Origin: Magnolia sinica
Taxonomy: Eukaryota; Streptophyta; Magnoliopsida; Magnoliales; Magnoliaceae
Direction: 5' to 3'
Length of the DNA: 64,000 nt
NCBI RefSeq assembly: GCF_029962835.1
Contig: NC_080574.1
Location: 27,936,001 to 28,000,000 of the forward strand
Made by a program: the position numbers and the translations under genes. This document shows positions 9,957-22,986 of the stretch, one piece after another. Under the pieces are notes generated by a model. That model ran no database searches. It saw nothing but the letters and a program-made list of their open reading frames with translations, and had not been told where the DNA came from. Each line of letters opens with the position of its first letter. Position 1 is the stretch's first letter.

Positions 9957-12817
9957 TGTAACGTCCTGGATTTTTACTGTTTTAGATTTTTTTTAAAAAA
10001 CCCTTGAAATTTTTTAATATAATTAACTTATATTATCGCTTACTGACCATAACACTCAATGTTAGTTTATACGTGAGTGGTACCAGTAAAGAACCACACA
10101 AACTCAATTAATCAGCCGTAGGAAGCCAACAAATCCGCCCGATCACGTAAATCTCAAATCTAGCTTTCTGATTTATTCATCTAGAGCCCAAATCTAGCCG
10201 ACCTATCATTGACTAATCAAGACAACCATGTCTAAATAAAGACCTACTAAAAGCTGAGACAAGTAGGGGTCAAATCTTAATTAACAAACTAAACTGACCC
10301 ATTTATCCTTTTTGCCTAAGAACCAATGGTTTAGAGTGATTATAATTCAAACGTCATTTCCACTAGTTGCGAATAGACCAAATTATGAACTTAGCTAATC
10401 CAAACCCTAATCATTGTGCACGAGAAATCTTACTACCCAATTCATTCTAAAAATGCCCTGATTTTCCAAACAAGCTCTAGACCACTCGTTAGTGGCCCAC
10501 TAAACCCGAGGCTATAGAAGTATATTCGTCTTAGTTGGCTTGACGTCCATCGCGGGACGTCGAGCTAAGATCAGGTCTCGAATCATTCAACTTGGACTCA
10601 TAAGTCGAGTGCTTGGATTATGTGAATACCTTATATGAAAATATAAAACTTAAATGAAATAAGTCCATTTGTTCTTTCATAGAGTTATAACTTTCAGACT
10701 GTTAATTCACGATCAAAGTCGGGGTGTCGACTAAAGACATTTCCTCACACATATCCGTATACTTATAGACCCGATTAACGCTCGATGACTATCGATGTGG
10801 GTTAGGGCCTTTTTCAATTGATTGACATGTCCGATCATCGTATGGTTGTGTCTAAACATAGATCGTTTAGTGGGACACTTATCCCATGGCTTAAATTGAC
10901 TCGTACATCTCCCAGTGGGTCCCATTGGTTGAAAACAACCTCCTCCAAGGTTAATATAATGAATAAAGGGCAATTTGGGCCATTTTCACCATTTTTGACA
11001 CTATATAAAGCTTTCATTTGGGCACCCTCTCCTCCTATACGAATTTTAACAAGTTAAAAATGGAGAAAGGGAGAAGACAAAGAAGGAGAAAGAGAGAACT
11101 TGGGGTGTGAGTGTTGGTGCACCTTTACCCTCTCATCTCTTTTCTAGTCATCTCGCCAAAACTGAAGCCGTTGTTGAAACTTTTCCGGCAATGATTGGAG
11201 GTAAGTATTGAATCACACTTGTAATTTAGGATTCAATAATTGTTTATCTCTAATCTCACAAGATTGCATGCTTGGGTAGGTCTTTCGACGATCTTTCCTT
11301 AACAACCTAACCGTACAAGCACCGTGAGTCGAGTGAATCGTCACAAGGTGCAAACCATTATGCCTAAGTTTCTATTTATTGACCCTTGAGGGTCTCATTT
11401 AATGACGTCTTATGTTGAATGGGTTGTAATAGCTAGCATGTTCACATTTCATGTTTGATTGTATTATGTGTCATTAGTTATTTATGGATGCCTACATGTT
11501 TGATAAAATGCCTATGTGATTAAAAGTGTTATTTTAATGATACTCACATGTTTGATTGAATGCTCGATTGAATGTGTTGATTTGTTGATGTTCACATATT
11601 TGATTAAATACTTTAGTGAATGTATTACTCTATTGAGGCTCACATGTCTGATAAAATGCCTAAGTGATTGTGTCGTTGAATTTATGTTATGATGGCATGA
11701 CGAATTGCTAACTCTGTAGTGTTATTTAGCATTGCTTATGATGTGGAGTCGGTTACTTAACCGCCCGAACTAAAAGGGTGACCCAAGCTAGGTTGGCCAC
11801 CCTAGGCTTGTTTGATCGACCCAAGTTGAACACGGACGACTGACAGTAGCTGGACTACACGGGTTGCTTGCACCCAATGTCGGTTGGGTCGGGGTTTTCC
11901 TAGGTCAATCAAATTAGTCCACTAGTCGTCTGATCATGTATGTTCACAATGTATGACATGATCAAATCGAATTTAGGATACCTCGTTCCCAATGCATGAG
12001 TTCATTCATAACTGTTAATGCGATACGATCCCACTAAGACTCATGAGTCGGACATAATAGTATGGGACACCGTGTCCGAGCTATTGGCCTACGCCAAGGT
12101 GACGAGCCTCCCCGTAGTGACCAGTGAGCACTAATGGAGGTGATAGACCATTGTTCGAAAGAACCCCGTAAAATTACCCAGCCGATAGTTGCATGCCACA
12201 GTACCGTTCGAACGACCCGACCGTGAATGGAATTGGGTGACGAGACCTTTCCTTTATGTGTTTTAATTTTATGTGATAAGCCCACACCTCGAAACTGAGT
12301 GATCATACCCGGTATTGGGTGACGAGTCATACCGAGTTGATCCTCATATATTTAGGTATCATGTTATACCTTTGAAATTATTGATTAGTGAGATAAATGA
12401 GTGATACCTAAAGTTGAATCAAAGGACATTGGTAAGGAGCCGCTACGTGCTGTAGCGAGCTACGTGATTTGAATAAGGACTTGTGATGTAACGTCAGTAT
12501 CTTAGCTTCAACAATATGCTGGATGAATGGAAATTAATATTTATTTGGCTAACATACGCATCAATCGCATTACATTAGATAGGATGTGGTGATTTGGCGT
12601 TGAAGTCGCTTAATGAGTGAGTGTTGACATTTACGAAATAAGCGTTGAAGTCACTTATGAGGGAGTGTTAGATTGTGAGGAACATGCATCATTTCATAAT
12701 CTCTCTCATGTATTTAAGAAGAGTATTTAGGAAATGCTTAATTTCATGTTTATCATTAACTGCATTGATTGAGTCGATAACATGTGTGACTTAGAACTAT
12801 TGGAACCACTGAGTTAG
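9957..12817 (+). mobile_element. Solo LTR, left part (gypsy, about 3.3 kb in total)
   Basis: Begins tgtaacgtcctgg at 9957. Its other end is ...ggggcattaca at 30114. A perfect 5-bp target duplication ccttc flanks the pair (9952-9956 and 30115-30119), so it is one insertion into the Tat element. Once inner insertions are removed, about 3.3 kb of LTR and no internal region remain: a solo LTR from LTR-LTR recombination. It shares phrases with the 41142 LTR family (cgagctattggcctacgccaaggtgacgagcc near 12080, cactgagtt near 12808). Minus-strand ORFs here are not supported. Confidence 0.9.
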
Positions 12818-15286
12818 TGTAACATCCCGCACTTTGCAGTACTCGGGTGTTATCGTGGAGATCTAATTTGGTGACATAAACCTAGTTGATTGAACATACC
12901 TTCATTAGGCTAAACCTAACCATGCATCTTAGGCTTTAAAGCATGAATCAATGGAGCCATGACATCTTGTCCCTTGACACGTGGCTTGGTCACACTAATA
13001 GGGCTCCCTAGAGATCTTTCACCATCATTAGGTCCGCAACGTTTCAATGATCGATCTAACGATCAACTTTCCTAAATCAACCATCGCATTATAAAATCAA
13101 CCATAAACCTTTGGAGTAGCATGTGCACATAGCTTGATATGGAACTATTCAAATCATTTATGAGTTTGATTGAAGGCAGATCCTACAAGAAAAATTAAAA
13201 TGATAAATAAACAAAATAAGTATTTAGGAATACACATATAATAGTGATGCATACAATTAGTATAATAATTTGAATAATATCATTGGAAGGATTTCAATAA
13301 CAATAATGGCACTATCAACACATAGAATGGGTGGGTCCGAACACACAAATGATCCTAAAGTCTATTGACTATTGATATCCAAATTAAAATTGATCCAACC
13401 GTAGAGTCATGGAGACCCTACTATTTAACCAGATCAGGTTGTCATGTCATTAGATTATCATGGACCTTTACTTAGCTGCCCAAACCCTTTGGACACTTGA
13501 TAATTCGAATTTAGGATTAATCTAACCATAAATGAACGAAGTGAAATCGTTTAAGGACTTGATCATTCAGTGTGAAGTAAAATAAATATATATAAATAAA
13601 ATGAACATTAAAAAATAATATTAAACGATATTTTAGTAAGAAAAATATATAGAAAATGCCACCTGGACATTCCTAGTCATTACTATGACCATCAATAGAC
13701 TCCTAGTATAGAAGTAGGGCCTCTTTAAACTGTTGATTTTTGATAGTATGGCAATCTGACCATTAAAGCAATAGGAATTGACGTTTATAGACTGTAATCC
13801 ATTGGCATGGCCCACCCGAGCTTTGGACCCACCTGATCTTAGGTCAAAGCCTATGTTTGGGCCCACCAAGTGTAATGGGCGGAGTGGATCTATCAAGAAA
13901 ATTTACTGTGGGCCCCAGGATCAACGTGCGCGTGTACCTTAAGGGGCACAACCGTTGTGCACCGAACTAACAATCTCGGTTAAAGACGTCTGACCCGACG
14001 TTTTCCAAAAACGGGAGGATTCCCGCACGTAGCTATTTGAAAGGAGAGACGCATTTGTGTTTCCCTTCTTGCATTTGATCGGTATGTGGGCCACCATATC
14101 ATTCCAGATGGGAGATCTAAACCATTCATCTGATCATGGAGGTGGGCCCGAACTTATCCACGCCGTCCATACACATTCAGGTGTTCGTGCGTGTGCACAA
14201 TCCCTTGTGCGGCAGGCGCGTGCGTGCGGCTGTCTTGCCTAAAACGGAAAGCTTCCGTTTCTCTTGCGGTTTGCCAGCTCGGCGATCCGAGTGAAGAGAA
14301 CTCCTCTCATCTCAGGCGTCTATCTATTGAAATCTCAGCCGTCCAAACCTGGTTTCCACCGTAGCAAAACAAAACCACATCTGGTTTTGCTAAAACTGGC
14401 TATAATAGAACATAGTTTCTATCAGACCTCATCCGAGCCCTTTGTTTACCATCCAACGGTCCAACAACATTAGGGCAAACCATAAGAATGGGAGGGAACC
14501 GATCAAACACACCTCCTCGTCCGTTTCTTGTAAGAAAACCGTCATTTTCTTCTCCTTCCAAACCCATCACTTTAAGCTTCCTTAAGCTTCGAAAAAGCTT
14601 ATCCCCAAGCTCCCCGGGATCGGTCTAAACCAGCCCATGCAATCGGAATGAAGAATGGAGCATAGGGGAGGAATCCGCCATTTCCGCCGGTCATCTTCCT
14701 CGTTGGAGCTGCACCGAGTCGTCGATGCCTGTTCGAGTCGGGACCTTGTGGAAGAACAGAGAGAGAGGAAGTAGGGGCATGGAAAAGAAGAGAAGAGAAA
14801 AGGCAGGGAGTGGGAGCATGTGCATTGTTGCACCTTTGTCCGAGTCCGAATCGAGTCGGACCGAGTTTGTGGAGAACGGCCACAGCCCAGTCCGAGTTGG
14901 GTTGAGTTCTGAGGCACGCCGGGGCGAGTCCAAATCTAGTGTAGTAAGAGTTGGAGAGGCATGAGAAGAGCTACAGGGAGAGCAAAGGAAAAGGAAGAAA
15001 GAATAAGAGGAAGAGAGGGAGGTGATCGGGTCGACTCAGTTTCAAACCGAGTCAACTCACTGAGTCGGGGCTGACCCAAATCCCATGCCATTCGGAGACC
15101 GTGCTCGGTCAGCGGACCAATTACATTGGGGCATCCAAATCCCGAGCATAATGCTAGGCATCGTTGTCAGGTAACACCCTCAACTGAGTTTAAATTAATT
15201 TAATCGGCTTAATTTTGACAACCTTGTAACTACCATGTAAACCCAAGTTTGAATCTATCCCAATTTCACTCCTTTGGGTCAGTATA
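12818..15286 (+). mobile_element. Long-LTR family, 5' part of LTR
   Basis: Starts tgtaacatcccgcactttgcagtactcgggtgttat, nearly the same opening as the solo LTR at 33263. Its right end is at 29654. The target duplication gttag (12813-12817 and 29655-29659) is perfect. Landmarks shared with 33263-37602 and 52824-56858 are: the region near 13650-14050 (gtgggcccaccaagt, gcacaaccgttgtgcaccgaac, accgaacgcg-like GC boxes), the 14330-14480 'atccaacggtc' block, the purine-rich tract 14735-15030, and the palindromic gagtcaactcactgagtcgg near 15050. ORFs at 14582-14964 are products of the purine/pyrimidine tract. Confidence 0.85.
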
Positions 15287-17189
15287 TGTAAGTGCTATGG
15301 TTTTATGCTCCTTTGGTTGTCAAATTTTATGGTGCTAAAACATCAATCTATGTCTTGTGTAGCTCATAGGTATATATGATCAAGATATTGTATTACCTCT
15401 CTAAACACTTTGCTTCAAGTCAAGAACAAAGAACTACTTCAAAACCATTTCAAGAAATGCAAGTATAAGATACAGCGAAAGAAGTGATCTTGTTCAAAGA
15501 CTCAAGTTAGTGTACAATGCAAGATGAAGTGTAATTCAAGCTCTAGAAGATCTCAAGTTCAATGCTACATCAAGTATAGAGATCTCAAGCTTCATAATCT
15601 TCAAAGGTCAACTATCATCTGAAGAAATGAAGTCTCAATGTTCATACCTCACTTTCAAGGTATGATTGACCTTAGATTAACCTTAGGGTAGGTCATTTTG
15701 TATACATAATTCAAATTGAATCATTTTATACATATTTGGTCTATTCTAAGACTAGTCCTGAACTCTGTTTGACTAGTCCTAGCTCTGGCTCGACCAATCT
15801 AAAAAATTCCTATACCAATCCTAAGTTGTTGTAATTTTTTAAAATTTTTTGGTTGAGCTACGACCAGTCCTGGAGACTCCTCGAGTGGTCGTAGGAACAG
15901 TGTCGACTCGTTCTAGGACTAGTTGTGCACCTTCGACTCAAACTACAGCGATAAAATCAGGTACCTTGCGACTAGTCGTAGGATGCTCACGACCAGTCGT
16001 GGAGGGCTCACGACCGGTCGTGGACACCCTACGACCAATCGTGAAATGGTTTTATCTGATCGCGCTTAAAATTTTAAAAATCTGTTCGGTTTACGACTAG
16101 TCGTAGTGTCCTCAGGACCAATCAAAGATGTGATTTCTACAACTATAAATAGAACACGAATTTCAGAGTTTTACATCGAATTCAAGGAAAATCAAGACAT
16201 CACTCTGAGATAAGTTTGTGTTTATTCTTAAGCTAATTATGCATATTTAATATTCTCTTTTGTTAGCTTTATTGATTTTATTTTGTTTCTATATTCCAAT
16301 CTAAATTGAAAAGAGGAATTGTTGTATTCCTTCTTCTTAGAATCAAAATCAAATATAGCTAGCCTATTTAGTTTAATTTAAAATCAATTAGAACTTAAAA
16401 CCATTTCAAAGTGAGTATTGAACATTGAACTTTTATATTCGAACTTCTACTCCGATTGGTTCTACCGGGCTGCTACAAAAGGAGAAATCCAGGTATTTTA
16501 CATTTATGTAAATCTTTTATTGTATTGGTTTCTTTTGAGATTGAGCTAGAAAAATCTCAATATATTGGTTATCTGAGGAGAGCCAGGAAAACTCATAAGT
16601 AGGGTTTTTGAATTGTGTAAGCCCATTAAAAGACACAATTGTGAAGGTTTTAGGTGAACCTGTGAAACCTATTTTCATAGTGAACGCTGACATCCTCTGT
16701 GTGAGGATATTAGGAGTGGAGTAGCAATCTGTGTGGCTATTGTTTAACAGTTGGTGAACACACAAGCGAACCACTATAATTCTTTGTGTATTGTAGTTTG
16801 AATGTTTGCTTAATTTCTATATCATTTATCATTCAAAATTATGGGATATATGTGTGGATGTGAATGTTGTAATATTTACATTTCAAGCACTGTGGGGAAT
16901 GTTGTAACAATTTATATTTCAATTCTTGATATTTCCTTTTTATTCCTTTATAGTTTTAGCTTTTAATTCTCTAATTGTTCTAGTAAGGTTGTCCTGTCAT
17001 AAACCTTTGGTTTTTATAGTGAAAGGTTGTCTTTAGAACAATTAGATTTTGTAATTGCTTTACATTCTGTATTGTGAATTATTATCTTTCCTGTTCTTGG
17101 CTATCTTATTGTTTTATTCCGCTATTATTATTTTAAATTTGACATAGTTCTATTCACCCCCCTCTAGGACATATAAGTAGGCCTTTTCA
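15287..17189 (+). mobile_element. Copia (SIRE/Maximus-like) solo LTR, 1.9 kb
   Basis: Starts tgtaagtgctatggtttta and ends with the phrase ttcacccccctctaggaca ... ggccttttca, which I recognise as the 3' end of SIRE-type Copia LTRs next to the PBS. Flanking 5-mers gtata (15282-15286) and gtaca (17190-17194) form a target duplication with one change. Near 15850-16110 the words cgactagtcgtag/cgaccagtcgtgg repeat many times, also usual for these LTRs. No internal region, hence solo. The ORFs at 15849 and 16517 are not supported. Confidence 0.8.
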
Positions 17190-17494
17190 GTACATCCAGC
17201 TTATACGATCAGATTAAACATTTCATTCGATTCACTCCGACTTGGGTTAAGGTTAGTAGATCTTCCTACTCCCTAGTTGCAATTGAGTTAGAATGTTTCC
17301 TAGCTATGTGTAGCACTAAACCTATTCATCTTGGTGTAGGAACCTCGATTTCTCCAAACTCACATAAAAACCTTCCTTGTTGGACAAGAGAGCAAGCCAA
17401 GTGCAATTAGTAGATATGGACGGTCATTAGTAAATTATTGATACTAATAATAGTTATTATAGGTAAAGTAACGATAATAATAATTATAATATCA
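17190..17494 (+). mobile_element. Long-LTR family, continuation after the Copia LTR
   Basis: Resumes the LTR interrupted at 15286 and runs 300 bases, ending in an AT-rich stretch (ataataataattataat), where the next element begins at 17495. No coding potential. Confidence 0.6.
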
Positions 17495-19740
17495 TATAAC
17501 ACCCCGTACTTTCAGTACTCGGGTGTTACCCTTTTAAAACTCGAGACCCGTCAACTTAATGACTTAACACGCACAGGTTAGGATTTCCCAAGCAGCATTG
17601 AGATAATCCACCGCAACTCTGAATATTCAACTTACACCTCACTCTGATCAAAGAGGTAAGCGGGACTGAATCACCTAAACTCAATCAGTTTCTAAGACAT
17701 GTGTTAGCAGTACTCTGGAAAAGTCAACCTACGGAAGTCGGAAGATAACCAATGAAGCACCCCTGTGCCTCAGATGGGCATTTAACCGTTGAAAGAAAGT
17801 ATCAAACACTCTTGACCATTGGATCATGTCATTCGAGCCAAATTCAGCCCTGAAAGGCATGATGCAGCCCACCTGGGCCTCAGCCCGCCCCAAAATAAGC
17901 TAGGACCTTTTATAACTGAACCCCAAGATAGTTGATCAGAATAGATCGAACACCGGAGCCGTGATATTCCCCAAAGTCAGGTGCACATCCACCCCAAACT
18001 CTAGTACATGATGTGCACTGAACAAATGCTTGAGGTCAAACCATGGTTGACCGAACCAAATTACAAAAATTCTCTTGAAACGTTTCCGCCAACGCCCTGT
18101 TTGAAAATAAGGACCTTTGAGCTCCAAAGTGGGCCACCTTGGCCACTTTCCGAACAATCCGGACCGTCCATTCTGTCGGTGGGGTCCACCCCAACAAAAC
18201 CATATAAGGATGGGGCCCCCCGAAAACAAACAAAAGAAATCGTTGCTAGCCGTCCATTCCCCTTGTCATGGACAACTGGATCCGTGAGGCGTGTTCGGAC
18301 CGTTGGCGTGAAGAGGTGAACTGCGCCATTTTACCTGGGAGGTTACAGGCATGCGCACGCCATCCCAGAGGATCTCTCTCAAACCAAAAATGGTTAGGCA
18401 GAGAGGAATTGCACACCGAATTTGCCATTCAAGGAAATCAGGGCCTGACAACGACGACTATGGCGTAGGGATTCGCAGAACCCATCCCAGCCACTGGACC
18501 TTCCCCCTCCCTGCCTATAAATGGGGAACCCAGCTCTCACAGACTCCACACAAGAAGAGAGGTGAGAAAGGAAGGAAACAGAGAGAGAAAACTAAGAGAG
18601 GGAGAAAACAGAAAGGGAGAGTGACGTTTCTGGTGAGCTTGGAGCGCACTGCCCCAACTCAGTCTGTGAAAACCGGACCGAACCGAGTCAGTGCGGGACC
18701 ATAGCAACACCACCTAAGTGGGAGGGAGAAAGAAAAGAGAGAAAGAAGGAGGTGGTTGTGTGCGTGTCAGCCCCAGGTTCGGGTCGAACCCAACTGTGGA
18801 AGGTGAGACCTCCTTTTCCATTCTTTTTCTCTCTAAAAATAAAACCAAAACTAAACCCCATCACACCTCACCTTGGCTGAAAAACACCCATCAGCAGGGA
18901 CCGTTCATGGAGCCAAAAACAGCCTCTGTTTTGAAGATAAATATGCCGTGTGTTCGGACACCATTTTAAGACTGAAACGGACCTGAGTGCAGGCCTTGTT
19001 TGGAGCCAAACAATGGCGTAAGGATAACCTGAAACTAGGGGCTGAAACTCGGTTCTGGAATAGCTTACAAACAGGCTCTGTTGAGGTGCGGCACGGCTTA
19101 AAAAAATAATAATAAATAAATAAATAAATCGGGCTGAGAAAACGGCCGTTTTTCAGCATAAAAACGACCCTGATCGGACTGTTCCTTGGCTGAAAGAAAT
19201 GGCAGCCACCGTGCCCTCGCTGAACACAGAAATGGGCTGTATTTAGACTGAAAAATAGGGCCGAAAATGGTCTCCAAAACGGCTGAAGAAGGGGCCGTTT
19301 TCACGTCAGGAGTAGGGCACTGTGCAAGTTGAAAACCAGGGGTGAAAGGCGTGTGGGCTTCACCAAATGCAAGTGAGCCCTGCACGAAGGCAGGTGGGCC
19401 TCACCCAAAACTGATGGAATGCCCGTGTTTGGGGCCCTGCACAAGTGCAGGTGGGCCGCACCCTGCATCAGCAGGTGGACCCCACCTTACTACAGTTGGT
19501 GGGTCGTGTTTATGGCCCCACTTTGATGACGTGGCACATCCACGCCGTCCAGCAAAGGACGTCAGGCCTGGACGTTTTAAATATGTAGATATCCGTATGG
19601 ATATTGTTAATATTATATTGTGCATGCATGTAATCCGTGGGACCCACTGAGATCATGTGTTTCATCGACGCCGTCCACCCATTTTGGTTTCAGGCCGTCC
19701 ATCCATTTCAACGGCCCTAACACCACTGCATGCATAAAAG

Positions 19741-19741
<1 letters not shown>

Positions 19742-19824
<83 letters not shown>
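19742..19824. repeat. (AT)n microsatellite, about 82 bp
   Basis: Uninterrupted AT dinucleotides. Reported ORFs across it encode only Ile-Tyr repeats and are not genes. Confidence 0.98.
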
Positions 19825-19825
<1 letters not shown>

Positions 19826-20483
19826 GCATGCATATGAATTTTATAATAATAAATGATCTTATATTACAAGATAAAATAATGCATATAGCCTGTGGGTCCC
19901 ACACGTGTGGACCCACCTATTGTGTAATAACTGGAGTACTCTCCATACGTGTAAGCATAATAAAATATTATATGGGCCCCACATCCACGTGGGACCCACC
20001 AGGCATATATGCGCTACATATGTAACATATATATCTATATATCCTATGTAGGCCTCAGCACGTGAGGAATCCATCATGCCACCATGAGCCCAGCACAAAT
20101 GCAGGTGGGCCTCACCAAAATGATGAGAAAACCAGGTGGGCTGCACTGCGCTGAGCCTTACCAAATTTTAACTGGGCCTCACCAAATTTGTGGGTGGGCC
20201 GTTGGCAAGTGGAGGGCCATGCCGAGTTCTGTCCGTCCATCCAGACCTCCATATTTCATCCTGGCCGTTCATTCCAGGCCGTCCATCTATGAGCGTCCAG
20301 TGATGAACGTTTGACATATGCATTGAAAAGGAAAATAGATATACATATAATAATATAATAATAAGTATAACGTAGCCTATATACACACATATGTATATAA
20401 CACTGTAAATAATGGGATGGGCCCCACGTGCCATGCTGTACCCAGTAGTCAGCATGTGGGACCCACGTTGATATAATATTGAA

Positions 20484-20566
20484 ATATATATCAGATGCGT
20501 ATGATATATAATATTTAAATATATGTCAGATACATGTGATATATAATATTTAAATATATATCGGGA
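20484..20566 (+). repeat. 35-bp tandem repeat
   Basis: The unit atatatatcagatgcg-tatgatatataatatttaa occurs about 2.4 times in a row with a few changes, within the chromovirus LTR. Confidence 0.7.
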
Positions 20567-22676
20567 GCAGTGGTGTTGATATAGTATTTATATACATATT
20601 AGACACATGTGGTGGGCAATCACATCTGCACCATCCCTTTGAACCGTGCTTGTGAAACCCACCAAGTGCATGTGTTGTATCCAGACCGTCCAAGATCTGG
20701 ACATAGCCACCTTAATTCATCATTTATCCAGTCCATCCACCTGCCATGGGCCTGATCTGGGGATTGTACCCAAACCATCTACTTTCAGCCCCACCCTGAT
20801 GGTGGTGTCTTATCCAAGCCATCTACCCATCTGGTGGATTTGTCCTAAAGGCTGAGGAGAAAATAAGACGGACCCTACCTAGTGGGCCACACTGCCATAT
20901 ACAGTGGCGAGTTAAACACCCTCTATTGAAATCCTTTTTGAGCACCAGGGTCCTGGAATAGCAGGGCATTTGTCTGACCTCTTAAAGCGAGGCCTCGTGA
21001 CCCTATGAGCAGCTTGATAGAAAAGAAAACCCCAGAATGGGCCCCGCGGAAATTCCAACGGTAGAAATCATGGCCTATTGATATGCCCAGATAACCTTTT
21101 CAGGCCAAAAATTAATCCCTTGGGGAAACACTATAACGGTGATCCCTTAAGAATAGCTAAGGGTGTAGGTGAGTGCATCCCATTCATAAGGGCCACCTGA
21201 TGCATGTGAGGTCCATATGGTAGGACCTGTCCAAACCACTGGTAAGGATGAGCTTGAAGCACTATTGGACCACCTTGACTAAATAAATGCATGGTGGGCC
21301 TAACACAAGCCTAAAGGGCCTTGTGTTACATTCCTTGGAACTTTAGTACAAAGCTATAGAAATTCCTGACAAATGCAAGCTATAATTTTTAGGAGAATCT
21401 TTGAGTGACCCTGGACCTCAAGAAGACTTAGGTCGAGTTCGAGAACACTACCATACAGGTGATGACTTTCCCCTTGTGCTTTCCATTTCTAAATTAGTTA
21501 AACATAGTTTACAGTAGATTACCACTATTGTGATACTTTCTCACATGCTAGCTAACCCATGAAAATGATTACTATTCACCTGTCTTGTTGATACATTGTC
21601 GGAAATCATTATTTAAAATTCTAATGCCTCCTTTCATGTTTTATTCAAAGTTATATGTTATCACATATTATTTTGATTGCCTCTGTACATAATCTCATAA
21701 TGCTACACGTGGAAGATTTCATGATTATATGCAAGCCACACTTGGGATGCACTTAGACAAAATGTGTGGGGGAAATAGAGACCTTGAACTGGTGTCATTT
21801 TGGTCAAGGTACCCTATTGGAACATCCCAAGGTGGAGGACCTCATGAGCCGGAGATGGTGGTAATGGGATACTATGCTCGAGCTGTTGGCCTACGCTGGG
21901 TGTTGAGCCCCCCCATAGTGACCATTGAGTTGCTTAAATTGGCTGATTGTAATTGGATTAAATAACGGCTAGCTAATCATGCATTCATAGTATACTGGCG
22001 ATGACGGATGACTAATTCTGGATGTTGTAGCACGTACCCCAGAGTTGATGGAGTATCGTTTCACTAGCTCCCAGACCATCGACTATCGACCCCTGTCCGA
22101 CTGGATAATTTTTCCGGCTGGATGTGCATGGGTGACGAGCCCAAGTCCGGCTGGATGTGCATCCCTAGGCCGATGTGCATTCATGCATCCATCTAATAAG
22201 ACTGCATATTACCTGTTTTGGATTATTGCTTGTTTTTTCCTTTAACTATGTTTGCTAAGGAGGAGATGTGTAATCTTGAGGGGAATTCACACTGAGTTGG
22301 CCACTCATCTATCAACTATCCAATCGTACAGAACATGTAGGGACGGATGTAGAGGGCGTCGGTGTCGACCTTGATAATGCCACCATGGAACACGAGGGAG
22401 AACTCTATGAGGACGAGCCGCCTCAGGACGCAGCGACGTATTTTAGTGTTAATCAGTAGTTTGATACTTTAACTTCAGTAGTTGGTATTTTGGACTTATG
22501 AAATTTTGTAACTAAGACCCCCAACTGAGCGGGTCAAATTTTGAGCTCTCATGAATATACATGCTTCTTTTGGCTATCGCACTCTGAGTTTATATTCCGT
22601 TGTTTCTCTGATTTATAAACTCTCGGATTTCTGAAAACGAGCCTCGTACTCGGGTTTTAGAAATCGGGGCGTTACA

Positions 22677-22986
22677 AGTTGGTATTAGAGCGGAGTCTGA
22701 GATAGCCTGACTGTGAGATCTAAGTATACAAACCCTTAGGAAAATAACCTAGGACAAACATAGAGATTTCCCTTGGAAAGTAGCTAGGGTGAATAAATGT
22801 AGAAAAAAAAACACACAGGACCCCTTGAGAAACATTAAGACAGTCGTGTGAACTTAGAAACAAAAATCTTAACTTCCCCTCAGAAAATTCAACCAGGGAC
22901 ATCCCTTAGTCAAGTAATGAGATAACTGACCTTGACACTACTTCGCGGAAGATTAGGGACATCCCCAAACAACTGAACTATGAATT
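22677..22986 (+). mobile_element. PBS and leader of the truncated chromovirus
   Basis: Bases 22679-22692 (ttggtattagagcg) match the PBS complementary to tRNA-iMet (TGGTATCAGAGC) with one change. A 300-base noncoding leader follows up to gag. Position and spacing are as expected for Tekay-type elements. Confidence 0.85.

Larger units (their letters stand above)
17495..22676 (+). mobile_element. 5' LTR of truncated Tekay-like chromovirus, 5.2 kb
   Basis: Opens tataacaccccgtactttcagtactcgggtgtta (TG at the start changed to TA) and closes aaatcggggcgttaca at 22676, directly followed by a PBS. 5182 bp is unusually long for a chromovirus LTR. Inside are a purine-rich tract (18540-18760), repeated gcaggtgggcctcacc words (19385-20180), an (AT)n tract, a 35-bp tandem near 20484-20565, the cttccccttgtgctttcc block (21465) and the gagccggagatggtggta block (21848). 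Both blocks are shared with the solo LTR at 33263. No real gene is seen in it. Confidence 0.85.

Noticed and set aside
18008-18704. Overlapping ORFs of 97-117 residues on both strands
   Set aside because: They lie within the chromovirus 5' LTR, have no recognisable motifs and mutually overlap.
19620-19916. ORFs with long Ile-Tyr runs
   Set aside because: Translation of the (AT)n microsatellite.
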